A DNA stretch of 64,000 bases, taken from Theobroma cacao. Lineage: Eukaryota; Streptophyta; Magnoliopsida; Malvales; Malvaceae. Position numbers and translations under genes: made by a program. Positions 45,219 to 57,640 of this stretch are shown here, piece after piece (the first letter of the stretch is position 1; each line of letters starts with the position of its first letter). The notes beneath the pieces were generated by a model. That model was not told where the DNA came from, made no database searches, and saw only the letters and a program-made list of their open reading frames with translations. Location of the stretch: contig NC_030856.1 in assembly GCF_000208745.1 (NCBI RefSeq), positions 1,347,659 through 1,411,658 on the forward strand, given 5' to 3'.

Positions 45219-46964
45219 ATGGCATCTTCTTCAGACCCATGGGTCAAAGAATATAACGAAGCTGTAAAAATTGCAGATGATATCAATGGCATGATATCTG
45301 ACAGGAGTTCCTTACCTGCATCAGGACCAGAAACTCAGCGTCATGCATCTGCAATAAGAAGGAAGATTACGATTTTAGGGACTAGACTAGATGGATTGCA
45401 GTCCCTTTTATCTAGACCTACTGGGAGGCCCTTGTAAGTCTTCTTAAGTGAGGTGTATGTAGGAGTAAATTGATGTTGAGTTGTGTAATTTTGATCATGT
45501 GTCTTCTGGAATATTTATAAGATATGGTACTTTGATGTTCTCTTGCAAATTGGGAATTTTTTTTAGTATGAAGAATAAACTGACTCTGTCTATTTGTTGA
45601 TGCTTTGTATTTTTGTCACAGAACAGAGAAGGAGATGAATCGACGCAAGGACATGGTTGCAAATTTGAGATCCAAAGCGAACCATATGGCTTCTGCATTC
45701 AACATGTCAAACTTCGCTAACAGAGATAGCTTGCTGGGGCCAGAAATTAAGCCAGATGCCATGAGTAGAACAGTTGGTTTGGATAACTCTGGCCTTGTTG
45801 GTCTTCAACGGCAAATAATGAAAGGCAAGTTGATTTAGTTTCAAATGGCATCTGCTAGCTTGTATAATGGCTTGAGTTTCCTCAGCTTATGGGGTTTCTT
45901 GTTCAAGCAGAGCAAGATGAGGGTCTTGAGAAGTTGGAGGAGACAGTAGTAAGCACAAAGCATATTGCATTGGCGGTCAATGAAGAACTTGATCTGCACA
46001 CCAGCCTCATTGTATGTTTTCTGTTCATTTCTTCTATAGTCGTTTGCCTTGTATTTCTTAAAAATTAGTGCTTAGAAACAATTGATTCATCTTCTGTAAA
46101 CTTTACATTATCTTGTGCTCCCTCTGTGCAGGATGATCTGGACCGACATGTGGATGTTACTGATTCTCGCCTAGCGGTAAAACACTGAATTATATGCATA
46201 GCACTATATCCTCCTTTCATTTTTGAATGAAACAAAATCCAATGACTGCTGTTTGATATAGTTATTTAGTACACCCCAGTAGCAAGTAGCATTTCTGTAA
46301 AATGGTATGCATCCTAGTTATTTTCACTTCATGGCAATGAATTTCGGCCACAGAATCGATAGAATATGACATGTGGTGGGAGTTCTTTGGAGACGAATCA
46401 CATCAGGGGTGAAGGAAGGAATTCATGGTTATTCAAGCAGTATTTAAAATAGATAAAGATCTCCTCGAATAAAATAAGAATTATAGGCTTTGGTTATTGA
46501 ATTATGTTGGAACCGATTGGGTTATGACTTTTCTTTGGCTACTTTGAAATGAAGCAAAATAAAGCAATATGGTAACTGCTGATAATGTTGCATTTTCCTT
46601 TACCTTCATATTGCTTGTGACCATTGATTCATTGGTGGTGTGAGCAATGATAGATTACGTGAAATATTACATGTTCAAAGAGATGCAAGTGTTTACTTGC
46701 AGCTTATAGTCCAGAATAGTTGAAATTTAGAGCATTTACCATCACTAGTTTCCTACCAAAATGAAATTTTACTATCATGATGGATTCTAAGAATTATGTT
46801 TTCTTTGTTCGTCGTGTTTTTTCTTGTAACAGAGAGTGCAGAAAAACCTGGCAATTTTGAACAAGCGTACGAAAGGTGGTTGTTCGTGTATGTGCATGCT
46901 TTTAGCTGTTATCGGGATCGTGATTCTGGTTGTCGCCATATACTTACTGATCAAATACTTGTAA
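45219..46964 (+). CDS. SYP5: Syntaxin of the SYP51/SYP52 group (Qc-SNARE)
   Basis: Membrane-fusion SNARE of the trans-Golgi, prevacuolar and vacuolar compartments. Five exons: 45219-45433, 45622-45824, 45911-46011, 46132-46176 and 46833-46964; 231 residues, matching the family length. It begins MASSSDPWVKEYNEAVKIA, and contains RKITILGTRLDGLQSLL and EKEMNRRKDM. The SNARE helix covers EQDEGLEKLEETV to about RVQKNLAILNK, and a C-terminal tail anchor follows a short cysteine-rich stretch (GGCSCMCML). The second intron starts with GC (AAAG/GCAAGT) and only that choice keeps the frame through KEQDEG. Which of SYP51 or SYP52 is not resolved. Confidence 0.95.
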
Positions 46965-47767
46965 TACCAACAACAACAGCCAAAAAACACAACAAGCTTG
47001 CTTGCAAGCTTGTTGTTTAGTGTGTGTCGTGTGTGGAATTGGTTCTCAATTATTACTTCCATGTTGGGAAACTTCTCATTTTGCTTTCTCATCCTTTTCT
47101 CTTTATATCTTTCTGGTGCTTTGCTTGTGTGAAGATAATGCTGAGCCGTTCAGAACAACTTTGTAAATTTACAAAGTAATTTAAGTCTTGTTGGGCACAT
47201 CTTTAACTATTTATTGAATCTTCTTCTTTTGTCTGTTGAAATCTAAAGCATTGCAACCAGCAACATTCCCAGTTGCTTGTCTGATGTTTTCTGAAAGTGT
47301 CATTGCATCACTGTATATCTAATGGAATGCGGAAATTAGTCTAGCAAATTTGGACTCATGTTGTTTCTTCAAAGGGGTAATTATCAATTTACAACGACAT
47401 TAATCGTATCAGAGCTGCTGACATGGCCAACTGCGCAGGTCATGTCAACTGCCCACGGCAATGGTCAGAAAGTGCCAACTTGTTAGATCATATATCACGT
47501 CCGGCATAAAATGCTAGTTGGTGTCAGGTTTGATGGTAATTAATTTTCTGTTTCGGGTGTATTGTATACAAATCAAAGTTTAAGAGCTCATTTTAATATA
47601 AATAAAAAAAATGAGGGACTTAATTGAAAAGGTGATCACAGTATAAGGGCTTTTCTACTATTAAAGCCTTTTTCAACCTTTTATTGGGCTAGATTGAGCT
47701 CCAGATGAGCCCAAAACTGAAACTGGCCAGGCCCAATCCAGTAACTCTTTCTGCATGTCTTGCAGTT
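46965..47767. other. SYP5 3' region and TAF6 upstream region
   Basis: 3' UTR text to about 47350, then intergenic DNA. No other gene. Confidence 0.5.
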
Positions 47768-47775
47768 AAACCCTA
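47768..47775 (+). promoter_or_regulatory. Telo-box upstream of TAF6
   Basis: AAACCCTA lies about 110 bp before the TAF6 ATG, the usual location near plant housekeeping transcription starts. Confidence 0.5.
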
Positions 47776-47883
47776 AAAATCCCAATTCACCCTCCTATTT
47801 GCCCCCAATTTTTCCAAAGACAATTCCTTTTTTGTTTTAACGCAACAAATTTATACGAACACGATTCAAATTTGAAGTTAAGA

Positions 47884-50800
47884 ATGAGCAACGTTCCAAA
47901 AGAAGCCATTGAAGTGGTAGCACAGAGCATTGGAATTACCAATTTGTCCCCAGATGTTGCCCTTGCCCTCGCTCCTGATGTCGAATATCGCGTTCGCGAG
48001 ATCATGCAGGTAAAGTTTTAATCTTTTTTTTTTTGCCGATTTCTTAAATTAAAAGAAAGCTTAATTTTGTGTTTAATATGCAGGAGGCGATTAAATGCAT
48101 GCGCCATTCGCGGCGGACGGTTCTGACAGCTGATGACGTGGACAATGCTCTTAATCTTAGAAATGTGGAGGTACATTTGCTTTCTGTAAATTATTTCATA
48201 TATTTTTCTTTTGTTACTTGAAAATAGTGCTGATTGGTATTGTTTCTTAGTATGATTTTTGATGATGTGTCGCATCTTGATTTGTCGGAATTGTTCGAAA
48301 ATTTCTTGTTCATGTGTATTAATCCACAAAGCTGGTCTGAGTATGGAAAGTTTGAGTTTTTTAGTTTAATTCTTGCTTATGTTCATCAGCCGATATATGG
48401 CTTTGCCTCTCGTGATCCACTACGGTTCAAAAGAGCTGCTGGGCATAAGGATTTGTTCTACATTGATGACAAGGATGTGGAGTTTAAAGAAGTAAGAAAT
48501 TATAGACAACGTTAGAAGTTTCATTGTAATTGCCTGTGGCTAAAGCATTTTTTTGCTTATATTCTTCGTATGGTGCCTAACATATGCAGGTGATTGAAGC
48601 ACCTTTATCGAAAGCGCCACTTGAGACATCTGTTACTTCTCACTGGCTAGCGATCGAAGGCGTTCAACCTGCAATTCCAGAAAATGCTTCGGTTGAAGGT
48701 ACTTTCTTAGTTAACACTGATGGAATAAGTGACCACAATTAATGGAAGTTCACTTTATCTATGTTCATAACAGCTTTTGGATTAGAAATTCAGATGCTTT
48801 TGCTACACACTTGTGTTTTCTGTTCTTTTGTGATTTTATCCGTTTTTACCTATTAAGACTTATCATCATCTGTATGCTAAATTGGCATTTTGCTTTCGTT
48901 GCAGCACCTTCTGATGGCAAAAGGGCTGAACACAAGGAAGATGGACTTTCTGTTGATGTTAAATTACCTGTTAAGCACGTATTATCTAGAGACCTTCAAG
49001 TATGTTGGACAATTTATTTTTCTTTTTATGTTAGGAACATTTTTGAAAGACTTTGTGCTATGAATGATATTAACAGACTTTTTTGGTTGCTATGCAGCTT
49101 TACTTTGAGAAAATTGTGGAGCTTACTTTGAATAGATCTGTCTCTGTCGTCTTTAATCGAGCATTACTGAGCTTGGCAACAGACCCAGGAGTCCATCCTT
49201 TAACTCCTTATTTCACGTATTTCATTACTGATGAGGTTATCTTGAAGATCCTTTCTACCTTATTAATATGTCTATGGCAGAAGAACGTTTGTTTGGTTAC
49301 CTCAAGCTTACATGTTTCCCACACTTATCTCAGGTTGCACGTAATTTAAATAATTTCCGTCTCTTATTTGCATTGATGCGTGTTGCCTGGAGCCTTGTTC
49401 AGAATGAAAATATACACATTGAACCTTATGTGAGTTTTTTGTTTCAATTGTTTCAGAAGTACCCAAACTAATGCCTAATTTCCTGTGGTTTATTTTCTTC
49501 CTATCTGATTTTTCTCTCTTTTTGAAAATTTCTTCAGTTACACCAATTGATGCCATCTGTTATTACCTGCCTTGTTGCAAAAAGATTAGGGAATAAATTC
49601 ACTGACAATCACTGGGAACTTAGAAACTTCGCAGCAAAGCTAGTGGCATCAATATGCAAAAGGTGAAGATTTGATTTCTCTTTTACTTGCACATTCACAG
49701 GTACATATTAAACCCCATGGTAGAAGTAAATACGTTCCAGTGCTGAAACAAAGAATGTCCCTGCCAAGTTTATTAATTTTGGTTTTTCCAATAGTTTGTT
49801 GTAAACTTGACCTCCACTTCAAAGTCAGGTGCATATTCATTTTTATGCTATTTTCCACATGCAACACAAAGGTTTGAACATGCTTATATATGCAGGATAC
49901 ATAGATTTGTTTTATGTGCCTTGATGTATATAGTAGAGCATCTTACTTTGCATGTCTGTTCTTGATCATTCTGGCTACTCTTTTTACTATGATATACTTA
50001 GATGTGCTTAGCTAATTGGTTGAATTTGGATAGTATTAAAACTTAATTTCCAACATGATTTGTCTTTTATATGCAAACTGTTACATACATTTCTCACCGG
50101 TCAATATTTGTAGATTTGGGCATGTTTATCACAATCTTCAGCCACGTGTGACAAGGACTCTGCTCCATGCTTTTTTGGACCCAACAAAAACATTGCCTCA
50201 GCATTATGGTGCACTTCGAGGTTTAGCAGCCCTTGGACCCAGCGTGGTACCCTCTATTCTCAAATACTTGTACTAGCAAAATAATAAGATACCTGTTTTG
50301 TGGCATTTTTACTTTCAAAGATACTGCAAGGATAGCAATTTTCTGCCCATTTCTTCCAGAAAGGCTGTTTTCATCACTCTTGTCTGCAAGATCTGAAGAA
50401 AAGATAAATTGATAACTTCAAAAATGAAAGTTTGCATTTTCTCTGCAGATATCTTAATCATGCATCACTTTTACATAGTACTTTTGCATTTTTTTTTTCT
50501 GTAAATTTTCTTTTTTATATGTTTTGCTAATGCCTCTGGTTTCTGCTTTCGATAGGTTCGTCTACTTATACTACCAAATCTTGAGGCATATTTGCAACTC
50601 CTTGAACCAGAAATGCAGCCTGAGAAGCAGAAGAATGAAATAAAAAGGCATGAAGCTTGGTGTGTTTATGGTGCCTTGCTGGTGAGTTTATTATCCAATT
50701 TGATACCAGGTTTTGTGCATCACTGCATTGATTTGCAGTTGCTGTTACTTTGCAGCAGAACTAACAATGCTGTAAAATTTTCCACTACCAGCGTGCAGCT

Positions 50801-51362
50801 GGGCTGTGCATGTATGATAGGCTTAAAATGTTCCCTGGTCTGCTAGCCCCTCCAAATCGTCCTGTCTGGAAAAGCAGTGGAAAAGTTGTGACAAGAAGTA
50901 TGATTTCTTCAAACCATAGACTTGTATATACTTGATCCACTAGTCTCATTTTTCCTTCTTCCTTATGCACTATCTTGGTTTTTTCTGATTAATCAAGATA
51001 AACGCAAAGCAAGCACAGACAACTTGATGCAGCAACCACCGCTCAAGAAAATGGCTACCGACAGTGCAAGTGGTATGATGCCGATAAATTCCATGCAAGT
51101 TGACATGCAAGGGGCAGTTGGTGGCTTTTCCGCCACAATGGGAGGTTCCAACATTGGTGTATCATCAATATCACGGCAGTTATCAAATGATAACATATCG
51201 GGAAGGGAGGCCAGTGGTCGAGTTTTAAAGACTTCAACAGTTTTAGCTCAGGCTTGGAAGGAGGACACACATGCTGGGAACTTGCTAGCATCACTATTTG
51301 AACTTTTTGGTGAAAGCATGTTGTCCTTTACCCCCAAACCCGAGCTTTCCATCTTCCTTTGA
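47884..51362 (+). CDS. TAF6: TFIID subunit TAF6
   Basis: General transcription factor subunit carrying a histone-fold that pairs with TAF9. Twelve exons: 47884-48009, 48084-48170, 48390-48491, 48590-48698, 48905-48999, 49098-49235, 49334-49429, 49538-49662, 50114-50246, 50556-50681, 50792-50897 and 50998-51362; 535 residues. The N-terminal TAF fold is clear (VPKEAIEVVAQSIGITNLS, HSRRTVLTADDVDNALNLRN), followed by PIYGF. The middle HEAT-like region includes KHVLSRDLQLYFEKIVELTL and YLHQLMPSVITCLVAK. The C-terminal part is low-complexity and ends FGESMLSFTPKPELSIFL. Convergent with FtsZ1; the two stops are 493 bp apart. Confidence 0.96.
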
Positions 51363-51854
51363 TTAAACTATACCTCCAAAGCCAATTGTTTCACAAGAAT
51401 GTGTAAATTATTCCTTCCTTTGAAACTATAGATTGTATATATCTTGTAAGCCAATTTTTTGCTCATAAATAGATTATGTAGTTCTCAAAGGATGTAGGCT
51501 ACTTGGTTATTGTTTATGCAGAAATACAAGAAATTTTGTCAAAATTCTTTATTGTCGATGTCCCTGATCCACCTCAGATTACTCGATTATCCGAGAACAT
51601 GTATCATGACTCTTACTTATGGAATCCATGTGATAGATTTTCATAACCTCAAAAACAGAAGCTTTTCAAGATCATGTCATAACACTAATTTGTGTTATTC
51701 AATCATGAATATCTATTTTGGACTACCGAAAACCCATGAAATTTTGCAGGGCACAGAAACATAGAAACAAATGGCATCTAATACACATAAGCTTCAAAAT
51801 CATTACACAGATAATAGCAAAAAGAAGGAAGAAAGAAAGGGGAGATCAAAGGAA
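51363..51854. other. Convergent 3' intergenic between TAF6 and FtsZ1
   Basis: Contains both 3' UTRs, no gene. Confidence 0.6.
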
Positions 51855-54178
51855 TTAGAAGAATAGCCTCCGTGGAGATGACCTCGAAGGAACAGTTGAA
51901 GGAGACGTTGATTTGAGCGGTAAGGGTATTCCCTTGCTTTCTTGACCCGCGGCTAGTTTGTCAATCTGTTTTGCAGCCTTGGGGTCCGTTAATAGCGTCT
52001 TCTGAAATGACTGTGAGAAGCCCGTGGCGATAATAGTCACATGGATCTCTCCATTGTAGCGGTCATCCACAACAGCACCAAATATGATGTTAGCAGTAGG
52101 ATCTGCTAAACTTGTCACAACCTGCAAATTCACAAAAAATAATACAGATTAAAACAGAGAATACTCCTGATAATATCTATAGACTGTAAGAAAGCCCAAA
52201 AATTTAGAAGAATGTAATATGGAATGTATTTCATCCTTCAGAAAGATGATAAGACAGTTTCCTATTAAATCAGCAAACAGGAAATCAATCACTCCAAACA
52301 CCATAAGTACCTGTGATACTCTGTTTACCTCCTGCAAGGTTATATCCTTTCCTCCAGTAATATTATATACCACACCAGTAGCTGACTGAATTGATGATCC
52401 AATTAGAGGGGCCAGAGTTGCTTGTTCTGCCGCTTCTTCTGCACGGTTTTTGCTAGAGGAAACTCCTACCCCAAGCATTGCAGTTCCAGAATCTTTCATG
52501 ACTGCCTTAACATCTGCAAAATCCACATTCACTAATCCAGGTATCTACAAAAAAGAATGGAAGAAATTTCAGTAAGATACTAAGTTGAATCCAGAAAATG
52601 CTTGATAGGAAAAATTATCATTATATGTTAGTCAATAGTCATTGCATAAGCAAAGTCATGCATGGTTAACTAGAATGTTTATATAGAATCTAAAACTTCT
52701 TGAAACAGTCTTATTTTAGGAATATGTTGCTTGGCATATGAAAGAATCACTGACCGTGATTATATCCGAAATTCCTTGTACACCTTGGCGCAGAACATCG
52801 TCAGCAAGAAGAAAAGCATCTTGAAGAGGTGTCTGCTCATCAGCAATATCAAGCAGACGGTCATTGGGGATCACTATGAGAGTATCAACATTCTTTTGCA
52901 ACTTTTCAATAGCATCCAGAGCCTGCAAATTTATAGATATGACAAAATTACTATAACATTAAAATGACAGAAACTTTATATACCTAGTTATTATCATGGT
53001 TTTAGTGCATAACCCAACTGCTAACGTATAGACTAGACTTTCACGATAATATCCCCATTATCTAGAACTCATATAAGAAGTTAAATGCACATGCCTGCAT
53101 GGTTCTTTTCCGTCCTTCAAAGCTGAAGGGGTAGGTCACCACACCAACAGTCAAATAACCAGCCTCTTTTGCTATCTGGGCAACAACTGGAGCAGCACCT
53201 GACCCAGTGCCTCCACCCATGCCAGCAGTTATAAAGACAAGATCTGAGCCCTTAAGAGCATTTGAAATGGCATCTCTGGATTCCTCTGCAGCTTGTTCCC
53301 CCAAATGCGGATTTCCCCCAGTGCCTATATTTCAGTCAATTAATTCAAATCATTAACACAATACAAAGCCAAGTGTATAGCCATACATAAAATCACAAAA
53401 ATCATGATTTTTCTTGATAAAAAAAGAGTGCCGGACCTAGCCCACGAGTCAAGAGCTCTCCAATTTGGAGTGGATTCTCTGCAGCAGACTGTAATAGTGC
53501 TTGAGAATCCGTGTTTATCGCATAGAAATCAACACCCTAATTCCAAAACAAAGCAGCAATATCATCAGTAATTGCCTCCATGAAAGCAAAACATTGTGGC
53601 AACTATCATACAATTTTATCACCAAAGTCCCTCAAATTTTATCACTAATTGCCACAATGGCAGTGGGTTTATACCATGGAAAACTTGAAATTGGCTTCAA
53701 GAAACAAAATATTTGAGTGAGAAAGAGCTTAGATTTCCCAACTTTTATCACATGAAGATGTAGGCTAAAACCCACTAGCAAAACCACTTCAATAGTTTAC
53801 ACCAAATTTCAGAGTCCAAAAAATGGTGGGAAAAACACAAAATTCTTTCAAAAAATGACACTTATTAAGCTTGAAAGTCACAAAATTTTCAAACTTTAAG
53901 TAAAACCCAATTGAGAAAACCTGAAAAACACCAACCTGTAAACCGCTACCAATCATCCGATTAACAGCATTGTTTCCACCTCCACCAACACCAACCACCT
54001 TTATCTTGGCAGTCTCCATTGGAGCAAAGGAACAGCTTATCCCTCCAAAACGGTGACGCCTCAAGCAGCCTCTTTTCAAGGGCTTTTTTGAAGAAAAACT
54101 CGGCCTTGAAGACAACACTGAAGAAGAAGATGTTGTTGATAGTAAGTCCCTGGGTTTTGTCACTTGAACTGTCGCCAT
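51855..54178 (-). CDS. FTSZ1: Plastid division protein FtsZ1
   Basis: Tubulin-like GTPase forming the chloroplast division ring on the stromal side. Six exons in minus-strand order: 53936-54178, 53437-53536, 53095-53324, 52755-52922, 52311-52544 and 51855-52121; 413 residues. The N-terminus [16 protein letters not shown] is serine-rich and basic, as in a chloroplast transit peptide, then [18 protein letters not shown] starts the GTPase domain. The tubulin signature GGGTGSG is present, with NDRLL and [11 protein letters not shown]. It lacks the C-terminal core motif expected in FtsZ2, as FtsZ1 does, and ends in [16 protein letters not shown]. The intron between exons three and four starts with GC. 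Confidence 0.95.
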
Positions 54179-55100
54179 TTTTTACCAAAAAAAGACACCA
54201 AAAATATTGCAAAAAAAATTGTTCTTTCTTTCAAATGAAATTCCTGGGGATTGGAATGGGGAGAAGGAAAGAGAGAAAAAGGGTTCTAGGGTTTTAGAGA
54301 GACTTTCAGTAACATTTCATTTTCATCTTTGGGGAAACACACCCTCACTTGAAGATTAGATGTGGCTCTTGGCAGCGGCCTCTCAGGTTTCAGCAAGGAA
54401 ACAGTTAAAACGACGTCGGTTCCTCTTTCCTTCTTGATAATTTTTACCTCTTTTATCCCTTTGTTTCCAGGGATTTTTTTTCTTTAGTTTTCAATAGTGA
54501 ATGATTACTTTTAAATTGGAATTTAATTTTAAAAAAATAATGGTTTAGGGTTTAGGGTTGCAAAGGCTTGCAAAATTTTGAACATTTTGGCTTGCAAATG
54601 CTTTTAGTTGTTTGATTTTACATGGTAGTGGTAACTAGGATTGTAACAATTCTGAATGCAAAACCGACACGAGAGATACTGAATCATCTATATCAAACAA
54701 AAATTTATTCTACAATCATTAAATCTACGATCATAACAATCATCGAATTCTTACAAATTAATAATTAAAGAGTTCGGAGTTTAACAACATATCCTATTCA
54801 TTGAATTCGTAGCTAAAAATACCTAATTAACAAGTTAAACAATATATTATTCATAGTTTTATGACAAAGTTCTTTATAAACACGTTAAAATTAAATCCTT
54901 GCTAAAATTAGAATTTAAATATAAACTATGGAGACAGGGTGTGGAAATATGGAGACACTATGCTTAAATATTAGGCCTTTAAACTGAGTTTTTGAGCCTA
55001 ATTTGTCTCATATTAGTTTGTGAAAAAATAAGTAAATGGGCTTTAGATGTTGGGCCTCAGTGGGCTAGTTTGGGCAAAATTGGCCCAAATGTTAGCTGTG
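54059..55100. repeat. FtsZ1 5' unit, founder copy
   Basis: This block spans the start of FtsZ1 exon 1, its leader and about 0.9 kb upstream. Parts recur at 61150-61560, 61940-62340, 62340-63030 and 63042-63760 in the same orientation. Shared anchors are GCAGCGGCCTCTCAGGTTT, AAAACGACGTCGGTTCCTCT and CAAAGTTCTTTATAAACAC. Confidence 0.8.
54287..54297. promoter_or_regulatory. Telo-box in the FtsZ1 leader
   Basis: TAGGGTTTTAG lies about 110 bp upstream of the FtsZ1 ATG. A second match, TTTAGGGTTTAGGGTT, lies at 54543-54558. The leader element is retained in the duplicate near 63265-63275. Confidence 0.45.
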
Positions 55101-55360
55101 GATGCCATGCTCCTTTCCGTCACTAACTTTATCGTCTTCTAAATTCTCTCTCCTTACAATTTCTCTCTCTTTGCTACTTCTCGCCGGTCTCAATCACGGC
55201 CTCAGTCTGGACTTTCGTTTTTCTTTTTTAGTCCATTGTAAAGGTCGATAGCTAAAAAATCTAACGAAAATTTTAAAACAAAATTGATTTTTTAACGAGA
55301 TGATAAACCTGATAAATTAATTTGAAGCATATAAAAAAATATTTAACTTCATTAATGGTA

Positions 55361-55542
55361 AATGATAGATTTGATTTTAATCGAGTTCTTTTGAGTTTAA
55401 TTTTAAATTTAAAACGTTTTAAATTGAGATGTTATTATTTTTTTAATAAAATATGATCAATTATATTAAATTTTTGACGTCGTGAGCTAACGTTCTATGC
55501 GTGCAAATATGCATGAACATTCCGAAGTTGGAAACGTTGGGT
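55361..55542. repeat. Repeat unit P, copy 1
   Basis: Contains AATGATAGAT...TTTTGAG and AAATTTTTGACGTCGTGAGC, then GTGCAAATATGCATG. Related units lie at 59146-59280 and 59301-59483. Confidence 0.6.
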
Positions 55543-56092
55543 CTCAATCCAAATAAAGTGTGAAAAGGACGTCCTCCCATCACTGGGGGAAAACCTCGGG
55601 CAAAATTCGTCCATCCCCAAGGTGTGAACATCGTATTTGCTAACAAATAAAATAAAAATACATGAAATATCCATGGCAAACTGCTTTGGGGGTTCACTTT
55701 TGGCACCAGCAACTCTCTCCTGCTGAGCAGGATGAGCACAGGATACCTGGAAAATATAGAAACTTGAAGACAAGAAACAAATAAACAAAAGAAGCACTTA
55801 AGGTTCAAGAAAAGGCCTTAGACTGGAAAACACAAGAGCTGAAGTCATGTTCATTTCATTGGTAAAGTGAAAAAACAAGCAGCAGAAGGAACTCAACCTC
55901 TCCATCCACATAGGAACAAGCCTGCAGATCATCCTGCAAAGTGCAAACACCAGCAAAAGCATAACCTCTCATTCAACCACTCAGAAGATCTAGCCATACA
56001 AAACAAGCAAAAATAATTAAAAACCCTGATAGATATTCAAAGATTCAAAAAGATTTTGCATAGTTACCACTAATGAGAAGGGCCCCGGTCGT

Positions 56093-56380
56093 TCACCGCA
56101 GTGCTTCGATCTTGTAGCTGCCATCATCGTCAAGGTAAAGTGTCACTGTAGCACCAAGGTGATGGTGGCGAATGAAATCTCTCCACCCTTTTCCACGAAT
56201 GATACGTGAATCCCCATCAGCCTGGATTAACTCCAAGCCAAGCTCCCCACTTTCACTCTGAACTCGCAATTCACAGTTTCCTTTGGGGAGCAGATCGAGA
56301 TTTCCGTCTTTACTGGTAATCCTCAACTCCATCTCCTTATCCTTTTGGGTCTCGACAACCTTCACAACTATTTCTTTCAT
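56093..56380 (-). CDS. Short B3-like domain protein
   Basis: A 95-residue frame from ATG 56380 (MKEIVVKVVETQ) to a stop at 56093. The C-terminal half (IIRGKGWRDFIRHHHLGATVTLYLD) resembles the last part of plant B3 DNA-binding domains, where a GW..F...L...D pattern is usual. Upstream in the same frame SKVLTGYAM resembles a B3 start but has no ATG before it, so the protein may be N-terminally truncated or begin on an unseen exon. Donor- and acceptor-like sites downstream suggest a spliced 3' UTR. It may be a decayed member of the B3 family. Confidence 0.45.
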   Translation of the reverse strand: MKEIVVKVVETQKDKEMELRITSKDGNLDLLPKGNCELRVQSESGELGLELIQADGDSRIIRGKGWRDFIRHHHLGATVTLYLDDDGSYKIEALR

Positions 56381-57640
56381 GGCGTAACCAGTTAAGACTT
56401 TTGACAGAAAGCTTTGCGTGAATAGTGAAAATATATAGAATGGAGTGAAAAAATACAGAAAGGTCAAGTATTTTAATTAGGCAGTTTCTGGATGTCATAG
56501 ATATCGACTAGTGCTAAATTTTGTTTTATTGTCCTTTTCTATATTTTGATGCGATTTCCGTGGTATCTGTTTTCAGACTCGACTATCACAATCAATCAAG
56601 TCGTTTTCGGCTTTACTCGGCTCAATTTTTACCAGACTTTGGATGACGGCTAACTCCAACCTTAGCAAAGCAATCTAGAAGATTGTTGGCCAATCAAGGA
56701 ATCTTAATAAACGGGAACCCACAGTTGAATTCTTTGTTGTTTTCAAACCTTTTGACTACAAGTCTGGGAAGGGCGTTGGTAAGCCATTTGTATCTTTCAC
56801 TAGTGAAGAAGGCTTGGAAGGTATGGAAAATTTGGTGTGACGAGTGGGGCATCTCCTGGTTTGTCCCTAGGCAGCCCGTTATCATGGCATGGATTGATTT
56901 ATCACTCTGTGAAGGCAAGCTGATGAAATTTCGGAATATCACATGTGGCTTTCTTTATTAATGTCACAGGGTCTGTACGGTTTTCACGCAATGCGATTGT
57001 GTTGGAGGATAAATTATGGGATAGGATGGCTGAAATTCTTTGACTTAATTTAACTTCATGTGGCGGTATATATGGTGGGTAAAGTCGAAGTGGCCTGATG
57101 AAACCATTTTGTTCAAGATATTTGTAGATTGCCTTCTCTTGCTATAGCTGTTGGTTCAAGTTTAACGTGATTGGAACAACTAGCGAGTGTCCTGGAGAAT
57201 CTGGAATTGGTGGAATTCTTCAGAACGAGTGAGGAATGGCCAAGGCGACCTTCTCTAAATTACAGGTACAAGATGGGGAGATGCAGCCTTATCCATCTTT
57301 AGTGCTTCAAATTACCCTGAGCAGCTAGTTATGGTTTGATTATTGAGAGCGATTTCAAGAATGCTGTGAAATGGGCAATGCACCCTTGCTAGCAGATACT
57401 GTTGTTGTGCCTGCTGAAGCAGTCCACAATTGACAACAATTTGTAGGTAAAATCAGTATGGCTTAAAACCCTTGTCCAAAGCCATAGACTCTTTTTTTTT
57501 TTCCCACCGAATAGTATATTGAATCTATGAAATAAATTAGTAAAAAAATAAACAAAATAATTAAATCTAGGAAAGAAAAGTGTAAGTATGAAAGTAAAAA
57601 TCATATATAAAGTAAAAAGAAAAAAAAATTAACACACCAA
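56381..57640. other. Intergenic with decayed duplicated segments
   Basis: 56560-56650 resembles 60870-60965, and 57440-57625 resembles 60430-60625. The frame at 56683-56961 is not a recognised protein. The plus-strand frame at about 56690-56846 also reads smoothly (EPTVEFFVVFKPFDYKSG) but soon stops; it may be a gene relic. Confidence 0.4.

Noticed and set aside
55461..55808. 115-codon minus-strand frame
   Set aside because: It overlaps repeat unit P and a similar short frame recurs at 59385-59576 only because the DNA is duplicated.
56683..56961. 92-codon plus-strand frame
   Set aside because: No recognisable domain, frames open on both strands, no splice support.
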